Made by a program: the position numbers and the translations under genes. 64,000 nucleotides of DNA from Emmonsiellopsis sp. PD_33. Its lineage: Eukaryota; Ascomycota; Eurotiomycetes; Onygenales; Ajellomycetaceae. The stretch is taken from positions 62,001 to 126,000 of the forward strand of contig JANTQF010000007.1 in assembly GCA_032988165.1 (NCBI GenBank), read 5' to 3'. The first letter of the stretch is position 1; each line of letters starts with the position of its first letter. This document shows positions 22,547 through 33,384 of this stretch, piece by piece. The notes under the pieces were generated by a model. That model saw only the letters and a list, made by a program, of their open reading frames with translations, ran no database searches and was not told the origin of the DNA.

Positions 22547-24645
22547 GAGTAGGGGAGGGGGAGCGGTTATGAGGTATGACTTTCGATGTTCATGGTAGTT
22601 TATCTTTTGTTTCTTTTCCCTTTCTTGTCTTTGAAGATTCTGGTTGATAGGCGGGGAAAGAGAGGCATTTGTTAATTCCGGGGGGGAAATCTGTTTATCC
22701 CCGCCCCTTTTTTGATTGAGTCTGCCCGATTTAGTATTGACAGATAACTTTGGAAATCAATATTGTTTGCATTTATATTTCCAATAGTACTGTAAGCCTC
22801 CATCAGTCTTTACTGTCTGGGTTCTGGGCTCGTTTTCTCTTCAGGCGATATAATCCCCCCCCATCTCCATAAGCCGTGTACTACTTACTTACAAACTCTG
22901 AGTGCTCCTCATCCATTTTCACAGTAGCAGCCTAGTAAAAGGTAACTATTCACCCTCGATCGACAAAACGTTCTGCAAGGGCAACATCCGAATCCAGTAC
23001 CCGGTTCAACAAAACCCGGCCCTAGCAACAAAGCAAACCCGAGAAAATTCCGTAAAACATGTCGCAGGTCTCCGTTAATGATTGCCATTTCCAATCTGCT
23101 AAATTAACCATGAAAATAATATCAACCAGAGCCCGCTCATGGCTGCAATCCCTGACCTGGCTGCCCGCCGTCTTCTAACCGGCTAGTCCCAAAGCAGAAA
23201 AATGAGTTAGGGTTAGACAGGCTGCAGCCAATCAGCGTCGCCAGTGCCAGACTCCTGAAGCAGACATGAAACCAGCCTGGCAAAAATATGCTGGCTGGGA
23301 GATGCGATTCGCAACTTCGCAGCGGTTACGGAGTAGAGAATCTTGCGAAATCAGTCCGAGTCAGGTTTTTGGCGCAAGATCGCTGGAGATATCTCGGTGG
23401 GTGTTCGTTCGCATGGGAAGTAGTAGTAAGGATCATAGCGTCGGTTTCATAAGTTGGAATTTTCTAGATCTATTTATTCATTATTTTTTTGAGGCTGATT
23501 TCTCTGCTGGAGAGGGTGGCCAGGGAATTTAGTTACCTACGTACATGACTTGTAGGGCTGGGGATGGTGGTTCAGTCGGGCGCTTAAGTGCATCTGGGCC
23601 GCCGAAGTGCGGAATCGAAGATGAACATCGATTAGAATAAGGATTATGCTGCATTCATAGTAAATAGCAAATGTGCTTTGAAATTTATATGTAGTTTCAG
23701 TTCTGCCTTCTTGGAATTTATTTGGCCATGTGTTTGACCCATCGCATTGTATGGGGAGCGTTTCATTTGGTTACTTCAAGTTAGTATGATCGATGCCATA
23801 GAATAACGTTGACATGAGAGTTTAGTCACTAGCTCAGGGCACTTTTGGGGCCATCTCGGGTTGCTCCCGAGCGCCACAGCAGCCAAGATCAGCAGCCAGA
23901 AAGGTGTCAAGGCGCTTCCCGCCAATCTTTGGCTGAACCAGTGATGAGCCATTCTGACACTGTCCCTGTTACAGCTCGGCCTTTGCTTCTTCGTCGCGCC
24001 GCTTGGTGGGACGTTGTGCGGCTCATCATCCATATTCTCCCGGATTCTTCTTCCTCCTCTATCACCTTTTAATCTTTCTTTTTTATCCAGTGTTATTCTT
24101 CTACTCTTGCCTCTCAGCCCTTGCTCACCCTCTTCGGATCACGCCACATTCCTGCTTTTCATCCCCAGTCGGGAGCCGGAGACTCGCCCAATCGTGTATG
24201 CTGGCAGCACGACCATCGCGCAGGAATAATATTGAAACCGTTCAAGTAAAGGGCCGCGAGGACTGTTTTTTCCTACCTCTTATTTCCTTCCTTCTAATCG
24301 CCAGTGTTTCACCCGTGGCACTTTTTCCCTTGTACTTTTCTGTTCTGCGCCTGCATCTATGCTGGTTTAATTTCCCCTCACGTCGAGTTTCTCACTCAAG
24401 CTGGTTATTGAGAGCAGCGACTCGGTTTAAACTGCTTTATAATATACGATTAACGACCCTGATTCAATACTTACGACCATACGATCGTTACGTCTTGTTA
24501 ATTTATCGAGTTATCCCCACCGATCGCCACTGGATCGGTGCCTACGTTTCTTACGCGCCGTGAGGTTTAGGCGCAGATTAGTACCCTTCTGGGATTCCTC
24601 CATTTTTACAGATAGGGGTGTTTTTGAGGTCTATAAACCTCTAGC
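22547..24645. other. Long intergenic region and noxB 5' flank
   Basis: About 2.1 kb without a supported gene. A pyrimidine-rich stretch at about 24030-24420 lies before noxB and creates a 186-codon frame (24003-24563) of Leu/Phe/Ser-rich sequence that I read as leader, not protein. A short telomere-like TTAGGGTTAG lies at about 23206-23217. Confidence 0.5.
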
Positions 24646-26935
24646 ATGAGCAGCGTAAGAAGCTCCGGGACTGGAACGTCCTGGACCGGTCAGACAGAAC
24701 GAGCACGATGGCCACCTTTGACGAGGATGCTAATGTCGGGCGAAATGAGTGGTGACCCTCCACGGGATTTGAACTGGAACGAGAGGTTTGATCGATGGTA
24801 CGTCCTTGGTTCTCGATGAGTGACTCGCAGAGTCGGCTTTCCCCATTGATATCTGAAGATGGGGGTTGCTGATTTCAATTTTGATATAGGATGGTTAACG
24901 AGGGATGGAGAAAACTGTAAGTCTATTTTTTTGACTGCTGGCTTCATTTGTCCGCTTCCACGAATATGAGTCCGCGTATATATGACCATTTTTAACCTTA
25001 ATATGATAGATTCGTTCTTGTTTTTATGGCCGCACATTTTATGATATTCGCATTCGGATTTCTTAACTATCAGCTAAAGGTAATTTCCTCCAACCATACG
25101 GCAATAGTATCTACCACGTCTCTAAATACACTATAGGACAACCTCATGGGGGCTAGAGAAACATTCGGCCTTACATTTGCCATTGCTCGTGCAGCTGCTC
25201 TTGTTCTACATTTTGATATTGCGTTGATTCTCTTTCGTAAGCCCACATATTCCTCCGCCCTATACATGAACCTCAATCTAACAGAAGCATTCAGCCGTCT
25301 GCAGAACTCTCATTTCGCTTGCTAGACAAACCCCCTTAAATGGCATTGTCCAATTTGGTGAGCACCAAAAGCGGTCCCTCTTTTCGTTCTATTGATAGTC
25401 GCTAATAACCTTACAGATAAAAACATCACTTTCCACAAGCGTTCGTCTAGTTCCCTAAGAGATCCCTCCTTGCTATCCCAATGCTAACTATGCCATAGTG
25501 GTGGGCTGGTCAATCTTCCTTTTCTCCTGGATCCATACCATTGCGCACTGGAACAATTTCGCCCAACTAGCCGCCAAACAAAATCTCGGCTTTAAGGGAT
25601 TCATCCTGGCAAACTTTGCTAGCGGCCCCGGGTGGTCAGGGTATATCATGCTCATTGCCCTGACGGCCATAGTTGTCACCGCCATGGAAAAGCCCCGTCG
25701 TGCAAATTTCGAACGATTCTGGTATACTCATCATCTGTTCGTGATATTCTTTGTCTTCTGGGCGGTACATGGCGCGTTTTGCATGATCAAGCCCGATTTC
25801 GCCCCATTCTGCAGCGGGATAGGTGTCTTTTGGATGTATTGGATGTATGGGGGAGCGGTATATCTATTGGAGCGTATCATGCGGGAAGTCCGTGGACGGC
25901 ATAAGACTTTCATCTCGAAAGTTGTGCAGCATCCAAGTAATGTTTGCGAGATTCAGATTAAGAAGGAGAATACTAAGACCAGGGCTGGTCAGGTACGTGC
26001 CGCAGAATATTTGTTTTACCCTACCCTTTTATGATTTTGCCCTCCATGCTCTAACAACCGCCATCGCGATATAGTATATCTTCCTCTGCTGCCCCGAAGT
26101 ATCCGTCTGGCAATACCATCCTTTCACCCTGACCAGCGCACCCGAAGAAGATTATATATCCGTCCATATCCGCTGCGTCGGAAACTTCACCAAGGCCCTT
26201 GCCAAAACACTCGGTTGCGAATTCGAAAAAAGAGGGGAGAAGGCAAAGGACAATTCTGCCGTTGTCGGTGTCAACAAGCAAACTGCGGAAGACGACGTGG
26301 ATCCCAAAATCCGCCGCATCCTGCCCCGAGTATACATTGACGGCCCCTTTGGCAGCGCCTCCGAGGACGTGTTCAAGTACGAAGTAGCCATGCTGGTTGG
26401 AGCGGGTATTGGCGTGACGCCCTTCGCGTCGATTCTGAAGAGTATCTGGTACCGGATGAACTATCCACAGAAAAAGACCAGGCTGCGGAAAGTGTATTTC
26501 TTCTGGGTGTGCAGAGATTTTGGCTCCTTTGAGTGGTTCCGATCTCTACTGCTGGCAATCGAGGCGCAGGATATGGCAAACCATATTGAGATTCATACTG
26601 TGCGTGTCTTTCAAGCCCCTTATATTATCCCATACATGGCTAACCATGATTAAAAACAGTACTTAACGGCCAAAATCAAATCTGACGACGCCACAAACAT
26701 CATGATCAACGACGTCAATGCCGACCAAGATAGCATCACAGGCCTACGTGCGCCGACAAACTTTGGCCGGCCGAACTGGGACATGGTCTTCCGATCGATT
26801 CGCAAGATCCATGCGCCTGCTGAGGCGGGCGTCTTTTTCTGTGGGCCCAAGCCTCTCGGCAGTACGCTGCATGTTAAGTGTAATATGTATTCGGAGCCTG
26901 GGTTCAATTTTGTCTGGGGCAAGGAGAACTTTTGA
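24646..26935 (+). CDS. noxB: NADPH oxidase catalytic subunit, NoxB type
   Basis: Nine exons: 24646-24797, 24890-24916, 25010-25079, 25137-25236, 25295-25357, 25417-25440, 25499-25992, 26075-26599 and 26660-26935; 576 aa. This gp91phox-type membrane flavocytochrome moves electrons from NADPH through FAD and two haems to O2, making superoxide. Visible: about six membrane helices with paired haem-ligand histidines (LVLHFDIALIL, HTIAHWNNF, FWYTHHLFV, WAVHGAFC), the FAD motif HPFTLTSAPEED, the NADPH motifs GPFGSASED and GAGIGVTP (starting at residue 419), and C-terminal FFCGPKPLG and WGKENF. The cytosolic N-terminal extension of about 50 residues before MVNEGWRKLF and the overall sequence fit NoxB rather than NoxA. 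There are no EF-hands, so it is not NoxC. In other fungi NoxB supports ascospore germination and appressorium-like polarity, together with NoxR and a tetraspanin; neither is in this window. Confidence 0.95.
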
Positions 26936-27468
26936 GTTAAATGGGAAGAAAAGGGGGGTGGTGTGGGAGCCTCGGGATTGTGGGGGCGGGGGGGAGTGTG
27001 GATGAACGGAGGGTTGTTCACTTCTATTTCGAATTTCCGTTTTTCTGTTGTTGTTTTGGATTTTTCATTTTTGGCTAATCATCACATCCCATTTGTTGCC
27101 CTCTTTGTTTTTCATACTTTGGACTTTTTCCACGTTATCAAATTCCCTTGTTCCTATATCCTAACATTGTTGACCCCCTCTGCAGGAAAAAGAGACCGGG
27201 GATGAACAGGCTGAGCCTTACCAGCGGTCAGCCATATAACTTACTCCGGGGCTTCATAATTGTAAGCTCTGTGGACCACAAGTTCCCCGCTATATGTATA
27301 ATACGGAAAGCTTTATCATGATTGTGTCACTACCATTGATATCTCGTTTCCAGAAGATACCACAAAAGGTTACATAACAGCCTAGAAAATAACGTCTTAT
27401 CTAAAATTCCAAAACAAATAAATGAATGAATAAATAAATAAATAACTAAAGTCTCCTAAAATCGTCTC
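26936..27468. other. 3' flank of noxB and of the broken F-box gene
   Basis: Convergent spacer, T-rich then A-rich, with an (AATA)n run at about 27421-27446. I see no gene. Confidence 0.5.
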
Positions 27469-29401
27469 CTACTCCACATCAAATGGCCGGCTGCACCATT
27501 GTTCACGCCAGTTCACCAAACCCCCTCCCCCCTGCGGCCACACTCGGTCAACAATCTCCTTCAGATCCTCAGTTATAACGAGAGAACGGTTTCTATTAGC
27601 CTCCCAGTTCATCACATGCAGCTCGCGGATCCTGAACCTAGCTCCACCATGGCGAGCGGCCGTTACATGATAGTAGGATCGTATCATGTCAGCTAAAGCG
27701 TAAGCTGTTGCATGCAATGGACCTGAGGGATGCAATAGATAGCCAGTCATTGGCGTATTGATGAACCTCAAAGATTCCAAGGGGCGTGAAGATTAGCTGT
27801 TTAAGATGATATTCCAAATTGACCCCATTAGGGTTTCGTCCACGGCTCTATTGATCAATATATCTCGCACGTGAGCATTGCGTACATCAGAGCTTCGCAT
27901 GGATAGTTTCTTGTCAAAATCGGAAAAGGTGCATTCGACATCCTCGGGGTCTGGTATCTCGGGCTCATCCGGGATACGCGGCTCGAACGTGTTCAAAGTA
28001 TGATTTTTCAATCTTAGCAAACTCCCAAGAGGTTCATATAGCCTTCTTTCACGGGCGTCTGACTTTGTGCGTTTGATCTGGATGTCTAGATTCTCCAGTA
28101 GGGGACAGCTATCCCGGATCTGTGGAATGTGTTCCGCCACAAAGATCAACTTTTGCGTGCTGATTCTTAATTCCCGTAGGCTGGGCCCATGGCGGGTTAG
28201 AATAACATTGAACAGTGATTCGTCCACAATATCATCCGTTATCATGAGTGTAGAGAGAGGATTCAAACTCTCAAGAGAAGCAGAAGCGCCAGATCCAATC
28301 CTGGGGTCCGGATCCAACGTAATCGCTCCTGAGATGCCTAGTCGCTCAAGGGACGGAAAGGGACGCTCCCGTGCCGCCCCCAGCCAAGCATTATAGCTAG
28401 GGCGGAATGCTAGGGCCTGGAGTTTTCCCAAATCTGTATGCAGAGCGAACAATTCCATGTGTTTCGTATCGAAAGTGAAATTTAAGCAGAGAAAGAGACG
28501 TTATTGCACTAAGCTTGGGCCCATGAGTTATGGGAACAAAGACTTTTCGAACATCCCCAAACGGTCGATCACCCGCCACGAGCTGGTGTAGTTACTCGGA
28601 CCTTCTTGAGATTTGGTGCCAATCCAGACATGATACGCAAGACATCATCAGAACCCAAGTCACCACGAGGGGGTTGCACATCGCTTATGGCAATATCAAG
28701 AGCGTATAAGCAAGGTGAGCTAGCCAGCTCCATTTCATCGGGATCTCTCGTGGGGTCAATAAGAGACGAAAATTTCGCCTTGCGCATATCAAGGCGGCAA
28801 TATAGATAATGTTGGTGTAAAGTTCGGGCTAGGTAAGGCGGATATTCACTTGTGCAGGAATAGGTTAAATATCGAAACCTTGGTATCAACGAGATAAGGG
28901 GTTCCCACGCAGCTGACAAGACGTTGCCGCCTAGATCTTCTTTGCTCACTAGCCAGGTCCTGGCATCTAGGCTATTCATAATAAAGTCGTCGTACTCGAA
29001 ATCGTAGAGCCTGTCTTCTTCCCGGACGTCAAACCATTGACCCTCGTCCTCAGATGCCGTAGGCATACGACCGACGAGCTTGATACATCTCGTATACTCG
29101 AGGCAGCGTTGGCGGAGACAATTATCATTGAACTCTTCTATTCCACGCCGGAGTCTTGCGCGGCTCGAGATATTGAAGCAAATGCTCCGGTAAATATAAG
29201 GAGTCGAGATATCGTAGCACCTCTTATTACTACCAGCGAGAGCGAACAAAGGCTTTCACACGATAGTTTTTCTGAAGCTATCATGCACACTGTTAGAACG
29301 GCAGCTCCAATTGATATTAGCTAGATGGGTACACCTACATATCTGCAAATTCCGTCGGTGACAATTGAAGGCAGGGTGTCCAGGCTGATTGTGGGTGCCA
29401 T
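27469..29401 (-). pseudogene. F-box/LRR-like protein gene, broken
   Basis: The reading runs from an ATG at 29401 (MAPTISLDTLPSIVTDGICRY, F-box-like) to a stop at 27469, but is not intact. Frame A (29249-28569) reads FALAGSNKRCYDISTPYIYRS, an F-box family signature, and ends at a TGA. Dropping one G of the G-run near 28572-28575 would continue it into frame B with PARGGDRPFGDVRKVF. Frame B shifts to frame C near 28480-28486 (LSLLNFTFDTKHMELFALH when one base is skipped). Frame C hits TAA at 27793-27795, after which the same frame continues as PLESLRFINTPMTGYLL to 27469. A further in-frame TGA sits at 29256-29258 before PLFALAG. No canonical intron of normal size repairs any of these. F-box proteins are SCF ubiquitin-ligase adaptors. 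The alternatives are sequencing error in G-runs or a model I missed. Confidence 0.68.
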
Positions 29402-30630
29402 GGTTGTTGACTGGAAGGTTTATTTCAAGATGCAACAAACAAGCTGTGACCACTGTTACGTAGCGAGATATCAAACAACCCTTAGCTAGAGCATATCAAG
29501 GATTTTGATGTATAACATAGTATACTAGATACTATGGAGATGTTCGATTGATTCGCTTCTACTGCTTTTAAGCCGAAAAGGCAGAAGGGAATAACAGAGG
29601 GAAAACACGAAGCTAATGTCGTTGCGTTGGGGATAAGCGCCAGTGAGCCGCAGCAAGGCCGCAGCGCCTGCGCATAATCTCTCCAAAATTAACTCATCGT
29701 TTTTCGTCTGGTTGGTGTCTTGAATCTGAGATGAGAAATTCGGCTCCGAATCGTTATGGAGTTATTTAGCTCTCTTGTGGTTAACTAGTTAACTAGGGCA
29801 AACAATGGGCACGTGACCACAGACCTGATCTTGCCCTGATGCTGACCAGATATCCAAAACCTTTCATCAGCCATGTCTAAACGGTTACAGCAACATCTAT
29901 TACGGCAAGGATGACGGTTATCCAACATCCCGAGACATAGCGGATATTGAAATATTTGAATAAATTGAGACGAAGAGGGGAAGACAGGTAGTATGTCTGA
30001 GAGACCCATGTTTTAAGGGTTAATTTAATCTCAGACGTATATTAAATATTGCTCAGGATGCTCCCGCCCGACTACCGGATACACGCATCTTATAGGCAAT
30101 GTAGGACCGAAAGGTGCCTGAAATGCGTCTGGGATACGCCTGGGATGACAGGGAACTTCTCCATCCTTCAGGGGATAAAAGAACCAAGGCCAGACAAGAT
30201 GCTAGATATTCGCAGCGGACGCTTGAATAAGGCACTGTTCCTGGGTATAAATAGCATCACTGTGTTGCTTTCTCGCTTCCTCTCCACCCCCGAATCCCTA
30301 CAGACCAACAAGGTTGGGAAACTCTGGCTAAGTGCTTGGTCCATTCAGCCATGATCTCAGTCCAAGCTCCTCATATATTAACTGCGAAGGGAGATCCCCG
30401 GCTTGGTATCCGGCTCGGGACTCTATGGCAATTGATCTAGCCGGGAGTTTTCTGGTTTAAATCTGCACCCGTTTCTGAGTTCCCCACCTGGTCCCAATCC
30501 GGGGTCAAACCTATCCTCAGTTTCTGCTGATCAGAGCACCAGAGAATATACAAGTGCGTTTGAATATCCCCTCCGTGAAACCCAGCCATTGCACTGGTTC
30601 TAACGAGGTGCGAAGGCTTGAGAAGACAAT
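29402..30630. other. Intergenic region between broken F-box gene and secreted-protein gene
   Basis: About 1.2 kb without a supported gene. The frame 30049-30354 (+) has no domain and no homology I recognise. A TATA-like TATAAATA is at 30246-30253. Confidence 0.45.
30246..30253 (+). promoter_or_regulatory. TATA-like element
   Basis: TATAAATA, 378 bp upstream of the secreted-protein ATG. It is a candidate core promoter only if the transcript has a leader of over 300 nt. Confidence 0.25.
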
Positions 30631-32331
30631 ATGTGGAAATCTATGCTTTCACTAGCACCGGTTCTTATTTCATTTGTTGTTGCATATCCCGCCGATATCT
30701 CTGTTTCTCGCCGGCAAGATGGAGCAACATTTGATACCGCCGTGGAGTCTGGGATAAATACCGAGTGCAAGAAGTGCCCCTATTCCTTGTGTGTAAATGC
30801 GGAAGCATACACCTCTGGAAGCAATGTCACTGTCGACTGCTTTGCCACCGGAACAGACATTAACAACAGCACGTATGCTTGAATTTCCTGCAATTACTTT
30901 GTGATAAGCGATATCTGATTAGTTTTTCTAGGACATGGCTGAGGACTACGACTGGGTGCTACATAGCCGAGTGGGATCTAGTTGCGTTCGATGGAGATGG
31001 TATAATTAGTGGATCCCGTTATTTGCTTGACAGTCCTTTGGTTTCTGACTCAATTGCCAGTTACCGAGACACTGCCATCCTGCGGTTTGGTTGCAGAAGA
31101 ATATACCACGACCACGGGCAAGACGAAGTATTATGCAGAATGCAATATCGTTCCTTCTATACAAGGGGACCATATCAAGATGTACAAATACGGCATTGAA
31201 TTGGCATTAACCTGTGTACATCAGGCAGAAGATACCCGTGGGTATGTTTAAAAGAATTTTGATGTCGATCCATCTATTGACATTTCAGGCAGACCGTGGT
31301 ACAAGACGACATCGAACTGCTATGTATCGCAGGAACTTTTGGAGGATGTGCCGGGTAAGATCTTTATTCCTATGTCCTCCCCAAGGGTAGCCCATAGACA
31401 GCATCCACAGTTGTTGATTCAAAGCAAATTACTAATGAAAATAAAATAAACAGGAGCTGCAGATCTAGAAGACTGTGGTCCAATCCCCAATATGAGAACC
31501 GATATGCGCGATCCTGATCCGGAGGATGAGCCTGAACCAGATCCTACTCCTGAACCTACCTCGCAGCCAACAGCAGAGCCAACGGTGGAACCAACTCCTG
31601 AACCAACCCCTGAGCCTACACCTGAGCCAACCCCTGAATCAACATCAGAGCCCGTCTCCGAACCCACGCCAGAACCCACTCCTGACCCAACTCCAGAGCC
31701 AACGCCAGAATCTACAGCAGCTCCCACTCCCGTGTCCACCTCAGAGCTTGAGCCTACTCTAGAGTCTACCAGCACCACCCTGCCCCTCCTCTCCCGATCC
31801 AACACCCACCCCCTCCACCGCCGCTTCCTCTACGACACCGCCGTCGGCGAAGACGTAGCGCCCTGCTACGCGAGCAACAGCAACAGCAGCGCCGTGCTAG
31901 GCACGTACGCGTACGGGGATAAAGTGACGCCGCAGTGCGGGGCGTATCTGGCCGGCGCGGAGGAGACGACCGAGAACATCATGTTGTTCACGATTGATTT
32001 TTGCTATGTGTTTGATCGGCTGATGGATCCGGCGTTGGTTGATTGTGAGTTTTTTTTTTTTTCATTTATTTATTTGTTTGTTTGTTTTTTGGTTTGTTGT
32101 TTTGTGATGTGGTGATTTGGATTTTTGCTAATGGTTATGATGTGATTGATGTAGCTGTTGAGAGAAGTAAGATACCCATATATATTGATTGCCCTTTACC
32201 CCTTTTAAACACCTCCCCCCCCAAAAAACCTAAAAAATAACACACACACCCAACTAACCACAACCTCTATCGCACCAACACCAGGTCAATTCTTCCCACA
32301 CTGTGACAATTTCATCGATGAGCAGACATGA
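30631..32331 (+). CDS. Secreted Pro/Thr/Glu-repeat protein with two Cys-containing domains
   Basis: Seven exons: 30631-30872, 30932-30999, 31061-31237, 31289-31354, 31454-32044, 32155-32166 (12 nt) and 32285-32331; 400 aa. I do not recognise the family. It starts with a signal peptide (LSLAPVLISFVVAYP), followed by SRR, a possible Kex2 site. The N-terminal domain (to about residue 205) contains CKKCPYSLC, GCYIAEWDLV and NCYVSQELL with several cysteines. A flexible linker at about residues 210-285 is built from EPTPEPTP-type units. A shorter C-terminal domain repeats the pattern: VAPCYASNSNSS, TPQCGAYL, DFCYVFDRL, HCDNFIDEQT. The even spread of cysteines suggests disulfides, and the layout (domain, PT linker, domain) resembles extracellular wall or effector-like proteins. 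No GPI signal is seen. The exon 3 donor (GTGGGT) was chosen to keep the RPWYKTTSNCYV reading. Confidence 0.65.
31545..31770 (+). repeat. Imperfect tandem repeat coding Pro-Thr/Glu linker
   Basis: Units of about 12 nt (CCTGAACCAACN-like) encode EPTP and its variants. On the minus strand the same array gives a Gly/Val/Ser open frame, which is a by-product. Expect copy-number variation between strains. Confidence 0.75.
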
Positions 32332-33384
32332 TCCCGATCCCCAACGGATATCCTCCCCTCCAAAAGCTAGAAGAAAAACAGAGGCGGAGGAGGGGAGATA
32401 GCTCGAAAATGAGCGATGTAGTTGAACTATAAACTACCTTCTTTATGCTCTACACGGATCTAACGGGGAAAGTTTTCTAAAAAAAAAAAAAAAAAAGTAC
32501 CATTGAGAGAATGAAATTTGAACGGGTATGGGCAGGGCCTAGATGGATGATGGGTGGATGGAACTGTATCCATCCCTACCTTTTTTTTTTTTTCATGGAC
32601 CCCATCTCCTCAGATCGAAGGATTGATTTAGCCGTTTGCTTTTCGAACGATCTTGTTTACTCTTCTTCAATGTATATATTGTATATATCAATCATCATAC
32701 CATCCTTGACCGGAACCAAATCCGGCTTTGGGGTTGGTTGCGAGGTGTTGTTTACTCTCCAGAGCTGTCCCTGTGTGTGTGTATCTGTCTATCTGCCCAT
32801 CTATATGTTAAGAAGAACCCGCCCTATTTCCCAAGCGAATGAGCAAAGTGAAAAATAACTTCAAGTGTGAGGTTTTACAATTCTCAAAGTTAGTTAAAGT
32901 TTAACTACCCTATGGCTGGCTACGTAGATAGATACTATTTAAATCAAAGCGGTGAGGCTTGATATCACCGATGTGGTACATCAAGGGACAACGGGCAGAA
33001 GGAGACGGAGATTATCTAATTAACTAGCACGTAGTATGTGAGATAAAGCATCTATCTATCTATATTTCTTGGAAGAATTACTCCAAAAGTCATACGGATG
33101 TATGTACATAGCTAGGTAAACCAAACAAGCGGACAACTGTATAAGTATATCTTCGCAAAAGGATATCCAGAAATAGATAGCAGTTAGTTATAACGATGCC
33201 AGTAAACAATCGGGGGAAAAAAAGAAAAGAAAAGGAAACGAGAACACAATTATCCAAAATGACTACCCGGCCTAGGATGGCTATATATATCGTATCATAT
33301 CGTATCATATCCCAAAAAAAAAAAAAAGGCGGGTGCAAATAACCAAATCTTTGGGTATATCATCCCACACCACCCCATCCCCGC
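32332..33384. other. Convergent intergenic region
   Basis: About 1 kb between convergent 3' ends. It contains poly-A (about 32480-32496) and poly-T (about 32580-32593) tracts and (ATCT)n-like runs near 33049-33063. I see no gene. Confidence 0.5.

Noticed and set aside
24003..24563. 186-codon plus-strand frame before noxB
   Set aside because: Leu/Phe/Ser-rich translation of a pyrimidine-rich leader; no motif and overlapping frames.
17876..26935. Secondary-metabolite gene cluster
   Set aside because: No polyketide synthase, peptide synthetase, terpene cyclase or dedicated transporter in the window; only two possible tailoring-type genes.
30049..30354. 101-codon frame upstream of the secreted-protein gene
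   Set aside because: No recognisable sequence; it overlaps a TATA-like element and an antisense frame of similar size.
31419..31805. Minus-strand Gly/Val/Ser repeat frame
   Set aside because: Antisense reading of the Pro/Thr linker repeat.
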